Of a stretch of 64,000 bases of DNA, positions 38,870 to 48,047 are shown in pieces. The stretch lies in NCBI RefSeq assembly GCF_027497175.1, contig NZ_CP114901.1, positions 4,402,001 through 4,466,000 of the forward strand, given 5' to 3'. How positions within the stretch are numbered: the stretch's first letter is position 1; each line of letters starts with the position of its first letter. A program made the position numbers and the translations under genes. Under the pieces are notes generated by a model. It was not told the origin of the DNA and made no database searches. It was given only the letters and a program-made list of their open reading frames with translations. The stretch comes from Verrucosispora sp. WMMD573 (GTDB taxonomy: Bacteria; Actinomycetota; Actinomycetes; Mycobacteriales; Micromonosporaceae).

Positions 38870-39631
38870 GTGGACCCGACCCAGCGCCGGCAGCACATCC
38901 TCACCTTGGCTCGCCGTCAGGGCGACGTCGACGTGCGTAAGCTCGCCGCCGACCTGGGCGTGGCGCCGGAAACCGTTCGACGCGACCTGAGCCTGCTGGC
39001 CCAGCAGGGGCTGGTGCGCCGCACCCACGGCGGGGCGTACCCGGTGGAGACGGCCCGCTTCGAGACGACCCTGGAGACCCGGGCCACCCGGATGGTCGTG
39101 GAGAAGCGACGGATTGCCGCCGCGGCGGTGGAACACCTCGGCGACGCCGAATCGGTGTTCATCGACGAGGGCTACACCCCGCAACTGATCGCCGAGGCGC
39201 TGCCCACCCACCGCCCACTGACGGTGGTGACCGCCTCCCTGCACACCGCGGCGGCGCTGGCCGCGTACCCGAGCCTCACCGTGCTGTTGCTCGGCGGCCG
39301 GGTCCGTGGTCGGACGCTGGCCACCGTCGACCACTGGGCCACCCGGATGCTTGCCGGATTCGTCATCGACCTGGCCTACGTCGGGGCCAACGGCATCTCC
39401 CGCGAGCACGGGCTGACCACGCCCGACCCGGCGGTGGCCGCCGTCAAGGCCCAGGTGATGTCGGTGTCCCGACGGGTGGTGTTCGCCGGGGTGCACACCA
39501 AGTTCGGTGGGCACAGCTTTTGCCGCTTCGCCGACGTCGCGGACGTCGACACCATCGTCACGGACACGGCACTGCCGGCGTCCGAGGCGCACCGCTACTC
39601 ACTGCTCGGCCCGGTGGTGCTGCGCGTCTGA
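38870..39631 (+). CDS. DeoR/GlpR family repressor
   Basis: 253 residues: DeoR helix-turn-helix (QRRQHILTLARRQGDVDVRKLAADLGVAPETVRRDLSLLAQQGLVRRTHGGA) and a C-terminal sugar-phosphate-binding domain (VVTASLHTAAALAAYPSLTVLLLGGRVRGRTLATVDHWA, IDLAYVGANGIS, VFAGVHTKFG). GTG 38870, with GGAGG 7 nt upstream, is better than GTG 38864, which touches the ribosome site. It heads the polyol/sugar transport operon and probably represses it until a phosphorylated or oxidised sugar binds. A 34-bp palindrome upstream is a good operator candidate. Confidence 0.9.
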   Translation: MDPTQRRQHILTLARRQGDVDVRKLAADLGVAPETVRRDLSLLAQQGLVRRTHGGAYPVETARFETTLETRATRMVVEKRRIAAAAVEHLGDAESVFIDEGYTPQLIAEALPTHRPLTVVTASLHTAAALAAYPSLTVLLLGGRVRGRTLATVDHWATRMLAGFVIDLAYVGANGISREHGLTTPDPAVAAVKAQVMSVSRRVVFAGVHTKFGGHSFCRFADVADVDTIVTDTALPASEAHRYSLLGPVVLRV

Positions 39632-39686
39632 GCGCCGCCGTCCGACCCACCTTTCCCTCACCACCACACCACCACGGAGGTTCGCT

Positions 39687-41054
39687 GTGCCTGAAACACG
39701 AACTCCTCGTCGACGGCGTGGGCCTGCCGCGCTCGCCGCCGTCCTCGCCGTCACGTTGGGCTCCACCGCCTGTTCCGGAGCCGGCGGAGGTTCCTCCAGC
39801 GACGGCACCGCCATCACCGTGCTGATGGTCGGCAACCCGCTGATGGAGGACCTAGCCAAGATCACCGCCGACAACTTCACCAAGGACACCGGCATCGAGG
39901 TGCGGTTCACCATCCTGCCGGAGAACGAGCTGCGCGACCGGGTCACCCAGGACGTCGCGACCCAGGGCGGCCAGTACGACGTGGCGACGATCGGGGCGTA
40001 CGAGGCGCCGATCTGGGCGCAGAACGACTGGTTGCACGAGCTCAACTCGTACGCGGACGCCGACACCGCGTACGACAAGGGTGACCTGTTGGAGCCGATG
40101 GTCGCCTCGCTCTCCGGCACCGACGGCAAGCTCTACGCCGCCCCGTTCTACGGCGAGTCGTCGTTCCTGATGTACAACAAGGAACTCTTCGCCGCCGAGG
40201 GTCTGACCATGCCGGAGCGACCGACCTGGCAGCAGGTGGCCGAACTCGCCGAGCAACTCGACGACGACGCCTCTGGCGTCTCCGGCATCTGCCTGCGCGG
40301 ACTGCCCGGCTGGGGTGAGCTGTTCGCCCCGCTGACCACCGTGGTGAACACCTTCGGCGGCACCTGGTTCGAACAGGACTGGACGCCGAAGGTCAACGCA
40401 CCCGAGTTCACCGAGGCAACCCAGTTCTACGTCGACCTGCTGCGGGAGCACGGCCAGCCCGGCGCGCCGCAGTCCGGCTTCACCGAGTGCCTCAACACCT
40501 TCGGCCAGGGCAAGGCGGCCATGTGGTACGACGCCACCTCCGCCGCCGGCACCCTGGAGGACCCCAACGCCAGCACCGTCGCCGGCAAGGTCGGCTACGC
40601 GTACGCGCCGGTGAACCAGACCGAGTCCTCCGGCTGGCTGTGGGCCTGGGCCCTGGCCATGCCGAAGACCACCAAGAACGCCGACGCGGCCTGGAAGTTC
40701 ATCTCCTGGGCCACCGGCAAGGAGTACGAGAAGCTGGTCGGCTCGTCACTCGGCTGGTCCCGGGTGCCGGCGGGCAAGCGTCAGTCCACCTACGAGATCG
40801 CCGAGTACCGGCAGTCCGCCGAGGCGTTCGCCGACATCACGCTCAAGTCCATCCAGGAGGCCGACCCGGTCAGCCCCGGGGTGCAGCCGAGGCCCGCCCT
40901 CGGTGTGCAGTTCGTCGGCATCCCCGAGTTCGCCGACCTGGGTACGAAGGTGTCGCAGGAGGTGTCGGCCGCGATCGCCGGCCAGACCACCGTCGAACAG
41001 GCGCTCGCCGACGGCCAGCGGTTGGCCGAGGAAGCCGCCAGCAACCACCGGTAG
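39687..41054 (+). CDS. Sugar/polyol ABC transporter substrate-binding lipoprotein
   Basis: 455 residues: lipobox GSTACSG (Cys about 30) after RRRRG and a hydrophobic stretch, then a family 1 solute-binding fold (ITVLMVGNPLMEDLAKITADNFTKDTGIEVRFTILPENEL..., YAAPFYGESSFLMYNKELF, FGQGKAAMWYDATS). GTG 39687 after GGAGG; the frame upstream is overlap with deoR. Pattern is closest to mannitol/sorbitol-type binding proteins (SmoE-like), in keeping with the polyol-type dehydrogenase in the operon. No ATP-binding subunit follows. Confidence 0.88.
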   Translation: MPETRTPRRRRGPAALAAVLAVTLGSTACSGAGGGSSSDGTAITVLMVGNPLMEDLAKITADNFTKDTGIEVRFTILPENELRDRVTQDVATQGGQYDVATIGAYEAPIWAQNDWLHELNSYADADTAYDKGDLLEPMVASLSGTDGKLYAAPFYGESSFLMYNKELFAAEGLTMPERPTWQQVAELAEQLDDDASGVSGICLRGLPGWGELFAPLTTVVNTFGGTWFEQDWTPKVNAPEFTEATQFYVDLLREHGQPGAPQSGFTECLNTFGQGKAAMWYDATSAAGTLEDPNASTVAGKVGYAYAPVNQTESSGWLWAWALAMPKTTKNADAAWKFISWATGKEYEKLVGSSLGWSRVPAGKRQSTYEIAEYRQSAEAFADITLKSIQEADPVSPGVQPRPALGVQFVGIPEFADLGTKVSQEVSAAIAGQTTVEQALADGQRLAEEAASNHR

Positions 41055-41113
41055 CCGCCCGCCGGGGTCGGTCGACGACCGGCCGGCCCCGGCCCTGCCT
41101 CCGAGGCGGAACG

Positions 41114-42046
41114 ATGACCACCACCAGCACCACCGGTGCGGACGCGCCCCCGCGCCCCACCGTCCGTCCCACTCGCCCCGACCGGCGGCACCGCTGGGCC
41201 CGCCGGGCCCCGCTGCTGCCCGCCCTGGTCTTCGCCATCGTGGTGACGCAACTGCCCTTCCTGTTCACCCTCTACCTGTCCACCCAGAGCTGGAACGCGC
41301 TGCGGCCGGGCAGTCAGGAGTTCATCGGCCTGGCCAACTACGCCACGGTGCTCACCGACGGTCGACTGCGTGCCGCGCTGCTCAACACGGTGGTGCTCAC
41401 CGCCTCGTCGGTGCTCGCCTCCGTACTGCTCGGCCTCGGCCTGGCCATCCTGCTCGACCGTAAGTTCCCCGGTCGGGGCGTCGTCCGCACCCTGCTCATC
41501 ACCCCGTTCCTGGTGATGCCGATGGCGGCGGCGCTGTTGTGGAAGCACGCGATCTACAACCCGTCCTACGGCCTGATCAACGGCATCCTCGGCGGCAGCA
41601 CCGACTGGGTGTCTCAGTACCCGATGGTCTCCGTGGTCGCCGCGCTGGTCTGGCAGTGGACCCCGTTCATGATGCTGATCATCCTGGCCGGCCTGCAGAG
41701 TCAGTCCCTGGAGACGCTGGAGGCAGCCCGGGTCGACGGCGCCGGCCCGTGGCAGACCTTCACCCGGATCACCCTGCCCTACCTGCGGCCTTACCTCGAA
41801 CTGGGTGCCCTGCTCGGCTCCATCTACCTGGTGCAGACCTTCGACGCGGTCTTCACCATCACCCAGGGCGGCCCGGGTCGGGCCACCACGAACCTGCCGT
41901 ACGAGATCTACCTGACCACCTTCCGCAAGTTCGAGTACGGCGAGGCCGCCGCGGCCGGCGTCGTGGTGGTGATCGGCACCATCATCGTCGCCACCTTCGC
42001 GCTGCGGGTGATCTCCAGCCTGTTCCGGATGGAGGACGCACGATGA
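41114..42046 (+). CDS. Sugar ABC transporter permease (first)
   Basis: 310 residues, six helices after a Pro/Arg-rich cytosolic start; MalF-type inner-membrane subunit with the EAA loop EAARVDGAGPWQTFTRITLPYLRPYL that docks onto the ATPase. ATG 41114; the frame upstream is overlap with the binding protein gene. Stop overlaps the next gene (ATGA). Confidence 0.92.
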   Translation: MTTTSTTGADAPPRPTVRPTRPDRRHRWARRAPLLPALVFAIVVTQLPFLFTLYLSTQSWNALRPGSQEFIGLANYATVLTDGRLRAALLNTVVLTASSVLASVLLGLGLAILLDRKFPGRGVVRTLLITPFLVMPMAAALLWKHAIYNPSYGLINGILGGSTDWVSQYPMVSVVAALVWQWTPFMMLIILAGLQSQSLETLEAARVDGAGPWQTFTRITLPYLRPYLELGALLGSIYLVQTFDAVFTITQGGPGRATTNLPYEIYLTTFRKFEYGEAAAAGVVVVIGTIIVATFALRVISSLFRMEDAR

Positions 42047-42885
42047 CCCGTACCGCGAGTCCGGCCCGGCGCAGCGCGGGCCGCACCGGGGCCGCGTGGA
42101 CCGTCCTGGCCTGGCTGGCCGGGCTGCTGTTCTTCCTGCCGGTGGCCTGGATGGTGCTCACCGGCTTCAAGCGCGAGGTCGACGCCGCCAGCAACCCGCC
42201 GTCCTGGTTCTTCACGCCGGTGCTGGACGGCTACCGGCAGGTCTTCGACCGCGACATCACCCCGTACCTGCTCAACTCGGTGATGGCCAGCGTGCTGTCC
42301 ACCCTGCTGGTGCTCGTGCTGGCCACCCCGGCGGCGTACGCGCTGTCGATCCGGCCGGTCGCACGCTGGCGTGACGTGCTGTTCTTCTTCATCAGCACCA
42401 AGATGCTGCCGGTGGTCGCCGCGCTACTGCCGATCTACCTGCTCGTGCAGGACCTCGGCATGCTGGACAACGTCTGGACCCTGATCGTGCTCTACACCGC
42501 CATGAACCTGCCGTTGGCCGTGTGGATGATGCGGTCGTTCATGCTGGAGGTGCCGCCGGCGCTGATGGAGGCGGCGGCGATGGACGGCGCCGACCTGCTC
42601 GTCACCATCCGGCGGATCCTGTTGCCGCTCGTGGCGCCCGGCCTGGCCGCGACCGCGCTGATCTGCTTCATCTTCAGCTGGAACGAGTTCTTCTTCGCGG
42701 TCAACCTGACCGCCACCCGGGCCGGCACCTCGCCGATCTTCCTGGTCGGCTTCATCACGTCCGAAGGGCTGTTCCTGGCCCGGCTCTGCGCGGCGGCGAC
42801 CATCGTGTCGCTACCTGTCGTGCTGGCCGGCTGGATCGCCCAGAAACAACTCGTCCGAGGACTCTCCATGGGGGCGGTCAAGTGA
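42043..42885 (+). CDS. Sugar ABC transporter permease (second)
   Basis: 280 residues, six helices; MalG-type partner with EAA loop MEAAAMDGADLLVTIRRILLPLVAPGL and the C-terminal end QKQLVRGLSMGAVK, the usual terminal motif of this family. ATG 42043 overlaps the first permease; its stop overlaps the dehydrogenase start (GTGA). Confidence 0.93.
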   Translation: MTRTASPARRSAGRTGAAWTVLAWLAGLLFFLPVAWMVLTGFKREVDAASNPPSWFFTPVLDGYRQVFDRDITPYLLNSVMASVLSTLLVLVLATPAAYALSIRPVARWRDVLFFFISTKMLPVVAALLPIYLLVQDLGMLDNVWTLIVLYTAMNLPLAVWMMRSFMLEVPPALMEAAAMDGADLLVTIRRILLPLVAPGLAATALICFIFSWNEFFFAVNLTATRAGTSPIFLVGFITSEGLFLARLCAAATIVSLPVVLAGWIAQKQLVRGLSMGAVK

Positions 42886-43868
42886 AGGCAGCAGTCATCG
42901 TCACACCGGGCCAGATCAGCGTCGAGTCGGTACCGGACCCCACGCCCGGCCCTCGGGACGTGGTGGTCGAGGTCGCCGGCTGCGGGATCTGCGGCACCGA
43001 TCTGCACATCATGGACGGTGAGTTCGCGCCCGCGTACCCGATCGTGCCGGGCCACGAGTTCGCCGGCACCGTGGTCGCGGTGGGGCGGGACGTCACCGAG
43101 GTGGGCATCGGCGATCCGGTGGCCGTGGACCCGTCGCTGCACTGCGGTGAGTGCTACCAGTGTCGCCGGGCCCGGGGCAACCTCTGCGAACGGTGGAACG
43201 CCATCGGGGTCACCGTCTCCGGCGGCGCGGCCGAGTACGCGCTCGCCCCGGTACGCAACTGCGTGGTGCTGCCGTCCGGCGTCGCCCCGGCCGACGCCGC
43301 CCTCATCGAACCGCTCTCCTGCGCGGTACGCGGCTTCGACGTGCTGCCCCGCCGGCTGGCCGACCACTATCTCATCTACGGCGCCGGCACCATGGGCCTG
43401 ATGATGCTGGAGCTGGCGAAACGCTGCGGCGCGGCGTCCGTCAGCGTGGTCGACCCGAACCCCGACCGCCTCGCCACCGCCGTCCAGCTGGGCTGCTCGG
43501 CGAGCGCCGCCAACGCGGACGAGCTGGACCGCCCGCGCGGCTGGGACGTCGTGATCGACTGCACCGGCGTCGAGCCGGCCATCGCCGACGGCCTGACCCG
43601 GGTCGCTCCCGCCGGCACGTTCCTCCAGTTCGGTGTCTCCGAGTACGCCACCCGGGTACCGGTCGAGCCGTACCGCATCTACAACAAGGAGATCACCGTC
43701 ACCGGCTCGATGGCCGTCCTGCACAGCTTCGACCGCGCCGCCGAGTTGTTCGCGGCCGGCGTGCTGGACCCGCAGGTCTTCATCAGCCACCGCTTCCCCC
43801 TGGCCGCCTACGCCGACGCGATGTCGCAGTTCCGCTCCGGCATCGGCCGCAAACTCCTCATCACCTGA
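42882..43868 (+). CDS. Zinc-dependent polyol-type dehydrogenase
   Basis: 328-residue medium-chain dehydrogenase, likely oxidising the polyol brought in by the upstream ABC permeases to a keto-sugar. Catalytic zinc: Cys in GCGICGTDLH and PGHEF; structural zinc: HCGECYQCRRARGNLC with four Cys. Rossmann YGAGTMGLMMLELAKRCGA and VVDPNP (Asp favours NAD). Last gene of the operon; GTG 42882 overlaps the permease stop. Sorbitol, ribitol or arabinitol are reasonable guesses. Confidence 0.88.
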   Translation: MKAAVIVTPGQISVESVPDPTPGPRDVVVEVAGCGICGTDLHIMDGEFAPAYPIVPGHEFAGTVVAVGRDVTEVGIGDPVAVDPSLHCGECYQCRRARGNLCERWNAIGVTVSGGAAEYALAPVRNCVVLPSGVAPADAALIEPLSCAVRGFDVLPRRLADHYLIYGAGTMGLMMLELAKRCGAASVSVVDPNPDRLATAVQLGCSASAANADELDRPRGWDVVIDCTGVEPAIADGLTRVAPAGTFLQFGVSEYATRVPVEPYRIYNKEITVTGSMAVLHSFDRAAELFAAGVLDPQVFISHRFPLAAYADAMSQFRSGIGRKLLIT

Positions 43869-43924
43869 CCCCGCCCACCCGCCACCCACTGGGAACCTCG
43901 CCCCGACAGGGACCCGGGAAGCAG

Positions 43925-43987
43925 CAACATCGGCGATGTTGTTCCCTCACGGGCGCCCGAGACAGCAACATCGGGGAAGGTGCTGCC
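43925..43987. repeat. IS-end-like and palindromic repeats upstream of the SNF2 gene
   Basis: Two related units: the palindrome CAACATCG-G-CGATGTTG (43925-43941), and CAACATCGGGGAAGGTGCTGCC (43966-43987), identical at 20 of 22 positions to the outer end of the insertion sequence at 31734. They lie in the 249-bp spacer after the polyol operon and may be a solo IS end, a preferred target or a shared extragenic repeat. Confidence 0.55.
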
Positions 43988-44117
43988 CCCCTCATGGCGG
44001 TCGGGCACGCGGCGGGCGAGGGACGCGGCAGGGCGGGGCAGATGGCGTGCGGGCAGGCGGCGTGGTCAGCTATGCGGCATGGTCGGGTGGGTGTCGGGGT
44101 ACCGGGCCGGGGTGCGG

Positions 44118-46886
44118 ATGGACAAGGCTGAGCGTGAAGAACTCCGTCGGCTCGTGGCGGACTTCAGGCGATGGGATCGACTCGCCCAGGACGTGCGGCA
44201 CTGGCACCGGGCCGTCCAGCAGGCGGCCACGGCCGCCGAAGGGGAATTGCGGGACCGCAGCGTCGTGGTCGAGCGCTCCGGCCAGGCCGCGTGGCGGGTG
44301 CTCGCGTTGCGGGCGAACGACCGTGACGTCGTCCGGTGCCTGAAGGAGCGGGCCACGCTGCCCGCGACGACGGCCACCGACGACGCGCTGCTGCGCCTGC
44401 TCACCGATGACGCCCCCCGCGCCGTCGCCGACCTCGCACCCATGCTCGACGTACGTCGGTACCTCGTCGGGCCGGCCAGGAAGCAGACGGCGGCCACCGC
44501 CGCGACGTTCCTGCGTGAGCGGCATGCGGAGGTCATCGCCGCCGACAGCGCCGAGCGCCTGGGGCAACTCGGCGTCCCCACCGCGCCCTCCGCCCCGGTC
44601 CGGGACAGCGTCCGCGACCTGCTCGACCCGTCCCTCCGCTTCGCGCTGATCGCCGAGCGCACCGGCCGGGCGCCCGAGCCTGTCGAACGGACGGGGCAGG
44701 AGCGCGGGTCTGCCGGGCGGATCGCACCGCGGCGGAAGCCGGCGGGGTGGACCGGCCCGGAGCCGGAGCTGATGGACCGGTCGGTCTTCGGGGAGCTGCC
44801 GGCGGCACTGGCCACCATCGACAAGGTCGTGGCCGGCGAAGCCCCGTACCGGTCGGCGGCACGTGCAGCGGGCGAGAAGGTCAGACATCTTGAGGTGCAA
44901 CGCATCCTGCGGGACATGTCGGTGGAGACCTTGCGAACCGTCACCCGCGACCGGTTCCGCCTCGGACCGCTGACCGACGCCGGAATCACCACCGTGCAGG
45001 ACGTGCTGCACCACGGCCCGTCGCTTCAGTCGCTTCCAGGGGTCGGGGAGACCACCGCCCGTCGCCTGCTCGGCGCGGCCCGTACCCTCTGGCAGACCAC
45101 GTACGACGACACGCCGGTCCGCATCGAGGTCGAACACCGCCACCCGGAGACCACCCTGCTGCTGCGGCGGCTCGCCGAGTGGGACGCGCGCCGACGCACC
45201 CGTGGCGCGGCAGCCGACCTCGAACGCGCGGCTGAACTCGCCCCGCTGGGCGGCACCATCGACCGCAGGACCAGCCACCTGCTGGTCGTGCCGACCCGAG
45301 GGCTCGCCGCCAGCGGGCTCAGCGAAAGCATCGAGATCGTCAGACGGCGAGCCGAGCTGCTCGGCAGGTCGACCGCGCCCGGTCGACGGAACCTTGGTGC
45401 CGACCCGTGGGACGACTTCCTCAGCCGTCCCGCCGACTACTTCGCGATGCTCTCCGAGTTGGGATTCTCCAGCGGTGACGGGAACACGGTGCACGGCGAT
45501 CTCCCGGACGAGATCATCGAGGCGGTACGCGACCAGGCACTCGACGGCGCACACCTGACCGCCTCCCTGCGCGGCTACCAGAGCTTCGCGGCGCGCTTCG
45601 CCCTGGTCCAGCGCAAGGTCATCATCGGGGACGAGATGGGCCTCGGTAAGACCGTCGAGGCGATAGCGGTCCTGGCGCACCTGCGCAGCAGGGGAAGCAC
45701 CCACTTCCTGGTGGTGTGTCCCGCCGCCGTGGTGACCAACTGGGTCCGCGAGATCAGCGGCAAGTCGGAGCTGCGCCCACACCGGGTGCACGGCCCGGGA
45801 CGCGACGCCGCGGCCCGCGCCTGGCTGCGGGACGGCGGCGTGGCGGTCACCACCTACGAGACCCTCGCCTGGTGGGTGCCGCAGTTGCGGGAGGTCCCCG
45901 ACCTGGCGTGTGTAGTGGTCGACGAGGCCCACTACGTCAAGAACCCACAGGCGCAGCGGTCGATCAGGACGAAGGAAATCGTCGCGCGCGCCGACCGGGC
46001 CATCCTGCTCACCGGTACACCACTTGAGAACAAGGTCGACGAGTTCCGCAACCTCGCCTCCTACGTTCGCCCCGACCTCACCGTCGACGCCACCGACCTG
46101 TCACCCGCGCGGTTCCGGCGGCAGATCGCCCCGGCGTACCTGCGCCGCAACCAGGACGATGTGCTCGACGAACTGCCCGAACTCATCGAGGTCGAGGAGT
46201 GGCTGCCGATGTCCTCGGCGGACACCACGCGTTACCGCGAGGCGGTCGAGCGGGCAAACTTCATGCAGATGCGCCAGGCGGCGATGCTTCCGGCCGCCGA
46301 TTCCACAAAGGTGCAGCGCCTCGTCGAGATTGTCCGCGAGGCGGCCGAGAACGAGCGCCGCGTCATCGTCTTCTCCCACTTCCGGGAGGTGCTCGAACTG
46401 GTCGCCCGTACCCTTCCCGGCCCGGTCTTCGGCCCGCTGACCGGCTCGGTGCCCGCCCACCACCGGCAGCGGATGGTGGACGAGTTCTCCGCCGCCCGTC
46501 ACGGCGCCGTCCTGGTGGCCCAGATCGTGGCCGGTGGCGTCGGGCTCAACATCCAGTCCGCATCCGTTGTCGTCATCTGTGAACCGCAGCTGAAACCCAC
46601 CACCGAGGCGCAGGCCATCGCCCGGGCGCACCGGATGGGGCAGGTTCAGTCGGTGCAGGTCCACCGGCTGCTCTCCGAGGAGGGCGTCGACCAGCGGATC
46701 ACCGAACTGCTGGCGGGCAAGCGTCGCATCTTCGACGACTTCGCCCGGGTCAGCGACACGGCCGACGCGAGCCCCGAGGCGGTGGACCTGTCCGAGGCCG
46801 AACTCGTCCAGGAGGTGGTGGCCGCCGAACGCGAACGCCTCCTCGCCCCCGCGCCCAACCTCCCATCCCAGCACGCGCCTTCATGA
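44118..46886 (+). CDS. SNF2-family DNA-dependent ATPase with HhH domain
   Basis: 922 residues. The N-terminal 520 have no recognised enzyme domain: a helical start, MDRSVFGELPAALATIDKVVAGE near 220, and a helix-hairpin-helix DNA-binding motif LQSLPGVGETTARRLLGAA near 310. Helicase from about 520: Walker A DEMGLGKTVEA, motif Ia VVCPAAVVTNW, DEAH Walker B, LTGTPLENK, then the second lobe with VIVFSHFREVLE, QIVAGGVGLNIQSA and RAHRMGQVQSVQVHRL. All ATPase motifs are intact. It should translocate on duplex DNA or strip proteins from it. Weak start; ATG 44118 chosen over 44079. No methylase or nuclease beside it, so DNA repair, transcription recycling or solo defence are all open. Confidence 0.82.
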   Translation: MDKAEREELRRLVADFRRWDRLAQDVRHWHRAVQQAATAAEGELRDRSVVVERSGQAAWRVLALRANDRDVVRCLKERATLPATTATDDALLRLLTDDAPRAVADLAPMLDVRRYLVGPARKQTAATAATFLRERHAEVIAADSAERLGQLGVPTAPSAPVRDSVRDLLDPSLRFALIAERTGRAPEPVERTGQERGSAGRIAPRRKPAGWTGPEPELMDRSVFGELPAALATIDKVVAGEAPYRSAARAAGEKVRHLEVQRILRDMSVETLRTVTRDRFRLGPLTDAGITTVQDVLHHGPSLQSLPGVGETTARRLLGAARTLWQTTYDDTPVRIEVEHRHPETTLLLRRLAEWDARRRTRGAAADLERAAELAPLGGTIDRRTSHLLVVPTRGLAASGLSESIEIVRRRAELLGRSTAPGRRNLGADPWDDFLSRPADYFAMLSELGFSSGDGNTVHGDLPDEIIEAVRDQALDGAHLTASLRGYQSFAARFALVQRKVIIGDEMGLGKTVEAIAVLAHLRSRGSTHFLVVCPAAVVTNWVREISGKSELRPHRVHGPGRDAAARAWLRDGGVAVTTYETLAWWVPQLREVPDLACVVVDEAHYVKNPQAQRSIRTKEIVARADRAILLTGTPLENKVDEFRNLASYVRPDLTVDATDLSPARFRRQIAPAYLRRNQDDVLDELPELIEVEEWLPMSSADTTRYREAVERANFMQMRQAAMLPAADSTKVQRLVEIVREAAENERRVIVFSHFREVLELVARTLPGPVFGPLTGSVPAHHRQRMVDEFSAARHGAVLVAQIVAGGVGLNIQSASVVVICEPQLKPTTEAQAIARAHRMGQVQSVQVHRLLSEEGVDQRITELLAGKRRIFDDFARVSDTADASPEAVDLSEAELVQEVVAAERERLLAPAPNLPSQHAPS

Positions 46887-46965
46887 CCCACGTCGCCGGA
46901 CCGTGGCAGTGCAGGTGTCAACCGCCCGGCGTGTCGACTACCTCCACTGCCGCGGACCGAAAGTG

Positions 46966-47400
46966 TCACCGCCCCGGCCCAGCGGGTCCGCAAACGGGCG
47001 CGGTCATCCGCGGGCCACCCCCGAGGGTGGCGGCCAGCGCGACGACCGCGCCGGGCCGCCGCGAGCGCCGCCTGCACGAGCAGCGCCCCGCACAGCGACA
47101 TGCGCGCCACGTCGAGGTCGGTCTGCCCGATACCTGCTGGTCGGGGATCACCACCACCTGCCGCGTCCGGCCATCCGGCAACACGGCGCAGCCCGCGATC
47201 ACATCGAGGTCCACGATGTAGGTGTCGCGCATCGGCGTACCGCATTTGAGGGCATTGCGTGGCCACTGCGCTGGCACCGAGATCCGTACGCCCTCGCTGG
47301 CCACCTCCTGCTGGGGAGTTGGACCTCGATCACGTAGGGCCGCAGCCACCACCGTCGCCAGGGCGAGCACCCCTCCGATCGCCGCGGCGGCGACCGCCAT
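46966..47400 (-). CDS. Hypothetical signal-anchored protein, possibly frameshifted
   Basis: From ATG 47400: an anchor helix (AVAAAAIGGVLALATVVAAAL) then a soluble domain with VRISVPAQWPRNALKCGTPMRDTYIVDLDVIAGCAVLPDGRTRQVVVIPD. After about residue 95 the sequence becomes Arg/Cys-rich (RACRCAGRCSCRRRSRRPG), while another frame at that point reads DLDVARMSLCGALLVQAALAA, more natural for such a protein. I suspect a frameshift near 47120. Family unknown. It lies convergent to the SNF2 gene and downstream of the GNAT gene. Confidence 0.45.
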   Translation of the reverse strand: MAVAAAAIGGVLALATVVAAALRDRGPTPQQEVASEGVRISVPAQWPRNALKCGTPMRDTYIVDLDVIAGCAVLPDGRTRQVVVIPDQQVSGRPTSTWRACRCAGRCSCRRRSRRPGAVVALAATLGGGPRMTAPVCGPAGPGR

Positions 47401-47498
47401 CCGTGAGCCGGTACCAGAGACATGGCTCCGGACGTCGCTGGCCGCGAATGTCGCCGCGGAAGCAGCGCTGTGACCAGTGCCCGAGACGAGACCTGTGC

Positions 47499-47954
47499 TC
47501 AGAGGTCGAGCACGCCGACCGTTTCGCCGCCGCTCTGCTCGCCGGTAGGCCGGAAACCGAGCTTCAGATAGAAGGCTTCCGGGCCGCCGGCCCGAGGCTT
47601 CCAGGTCACGTACGCCCGCGTGCCGCCCCGGACCCGGATCTCCTGACACACGGCTGCCACGGCGAAGCGACCATAGCCGCGTGCCTGGGCGTCAGCCGCG
47701 ATGTTCAGCCGCCAGAGGCCGGACCGTCGGTCGTCGGGATCGCGACCGGAGTTCCACTGGATGTTTAGGAAGGCCATCAGGAACCCGACAAGCGAGTCTC
47801 CGTCGTAGATCAGTCTCGGCCAGGCGTTGTCGGGAAAGACATACGCTTCGGCGAGCGACTTGACCACCGGTCCGACCAGGTCCTCCTGGTCCGGGCGCAC
47901 GGACAGCGCCAGCGCCGCCTCGTAGTTCTCCTGCGTGATCCTTTCCAACCGCAT
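47499..47954 (-). CDS. GNAT family N-acetyltransferase
   Basis: 151 residues: LERITQENYEAALALSVRPDQEDLV at the N-terminus, GLWRLNIAADAQARGYGRFAVAAVCQEIR holding the acetyl-CoA motif A (QxxGxG/A variant), then EAFYLKLGFRPTGEQSGGE. Resembles the diamine/aminoglycoside branch, but the substrate cannot be fixed. ATG 47954 follows TACGGT by 7 nt, indicating a leaderless transcript; the longer frame to 48002 has no ribosome site. Confidence 0.87.
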   Translation of the reverse strand: MRLERITQENYEAALALSVRPDQEDLVGPVVKSLAEAYVFPDNAWPRLIYDGDSLVGFLMAFLNIQWNSGRDPDDRRSGLWRLNIAADAQARGYGRFAVAAVCQEIRVRGGTRAYVTWKPRAGGPEAFYLKLGFRPTGEQSGGETVGVLDL

Positions 47955-48047
47955 AGGGCGGACCGTAGCGGGCTGGTGACGGCACTGGCGACCCCGTTTC
48001 ACCGGCCCCGCACGCCCCGGGTGCCGCCGAGCCGGCAGACGCTCGCC

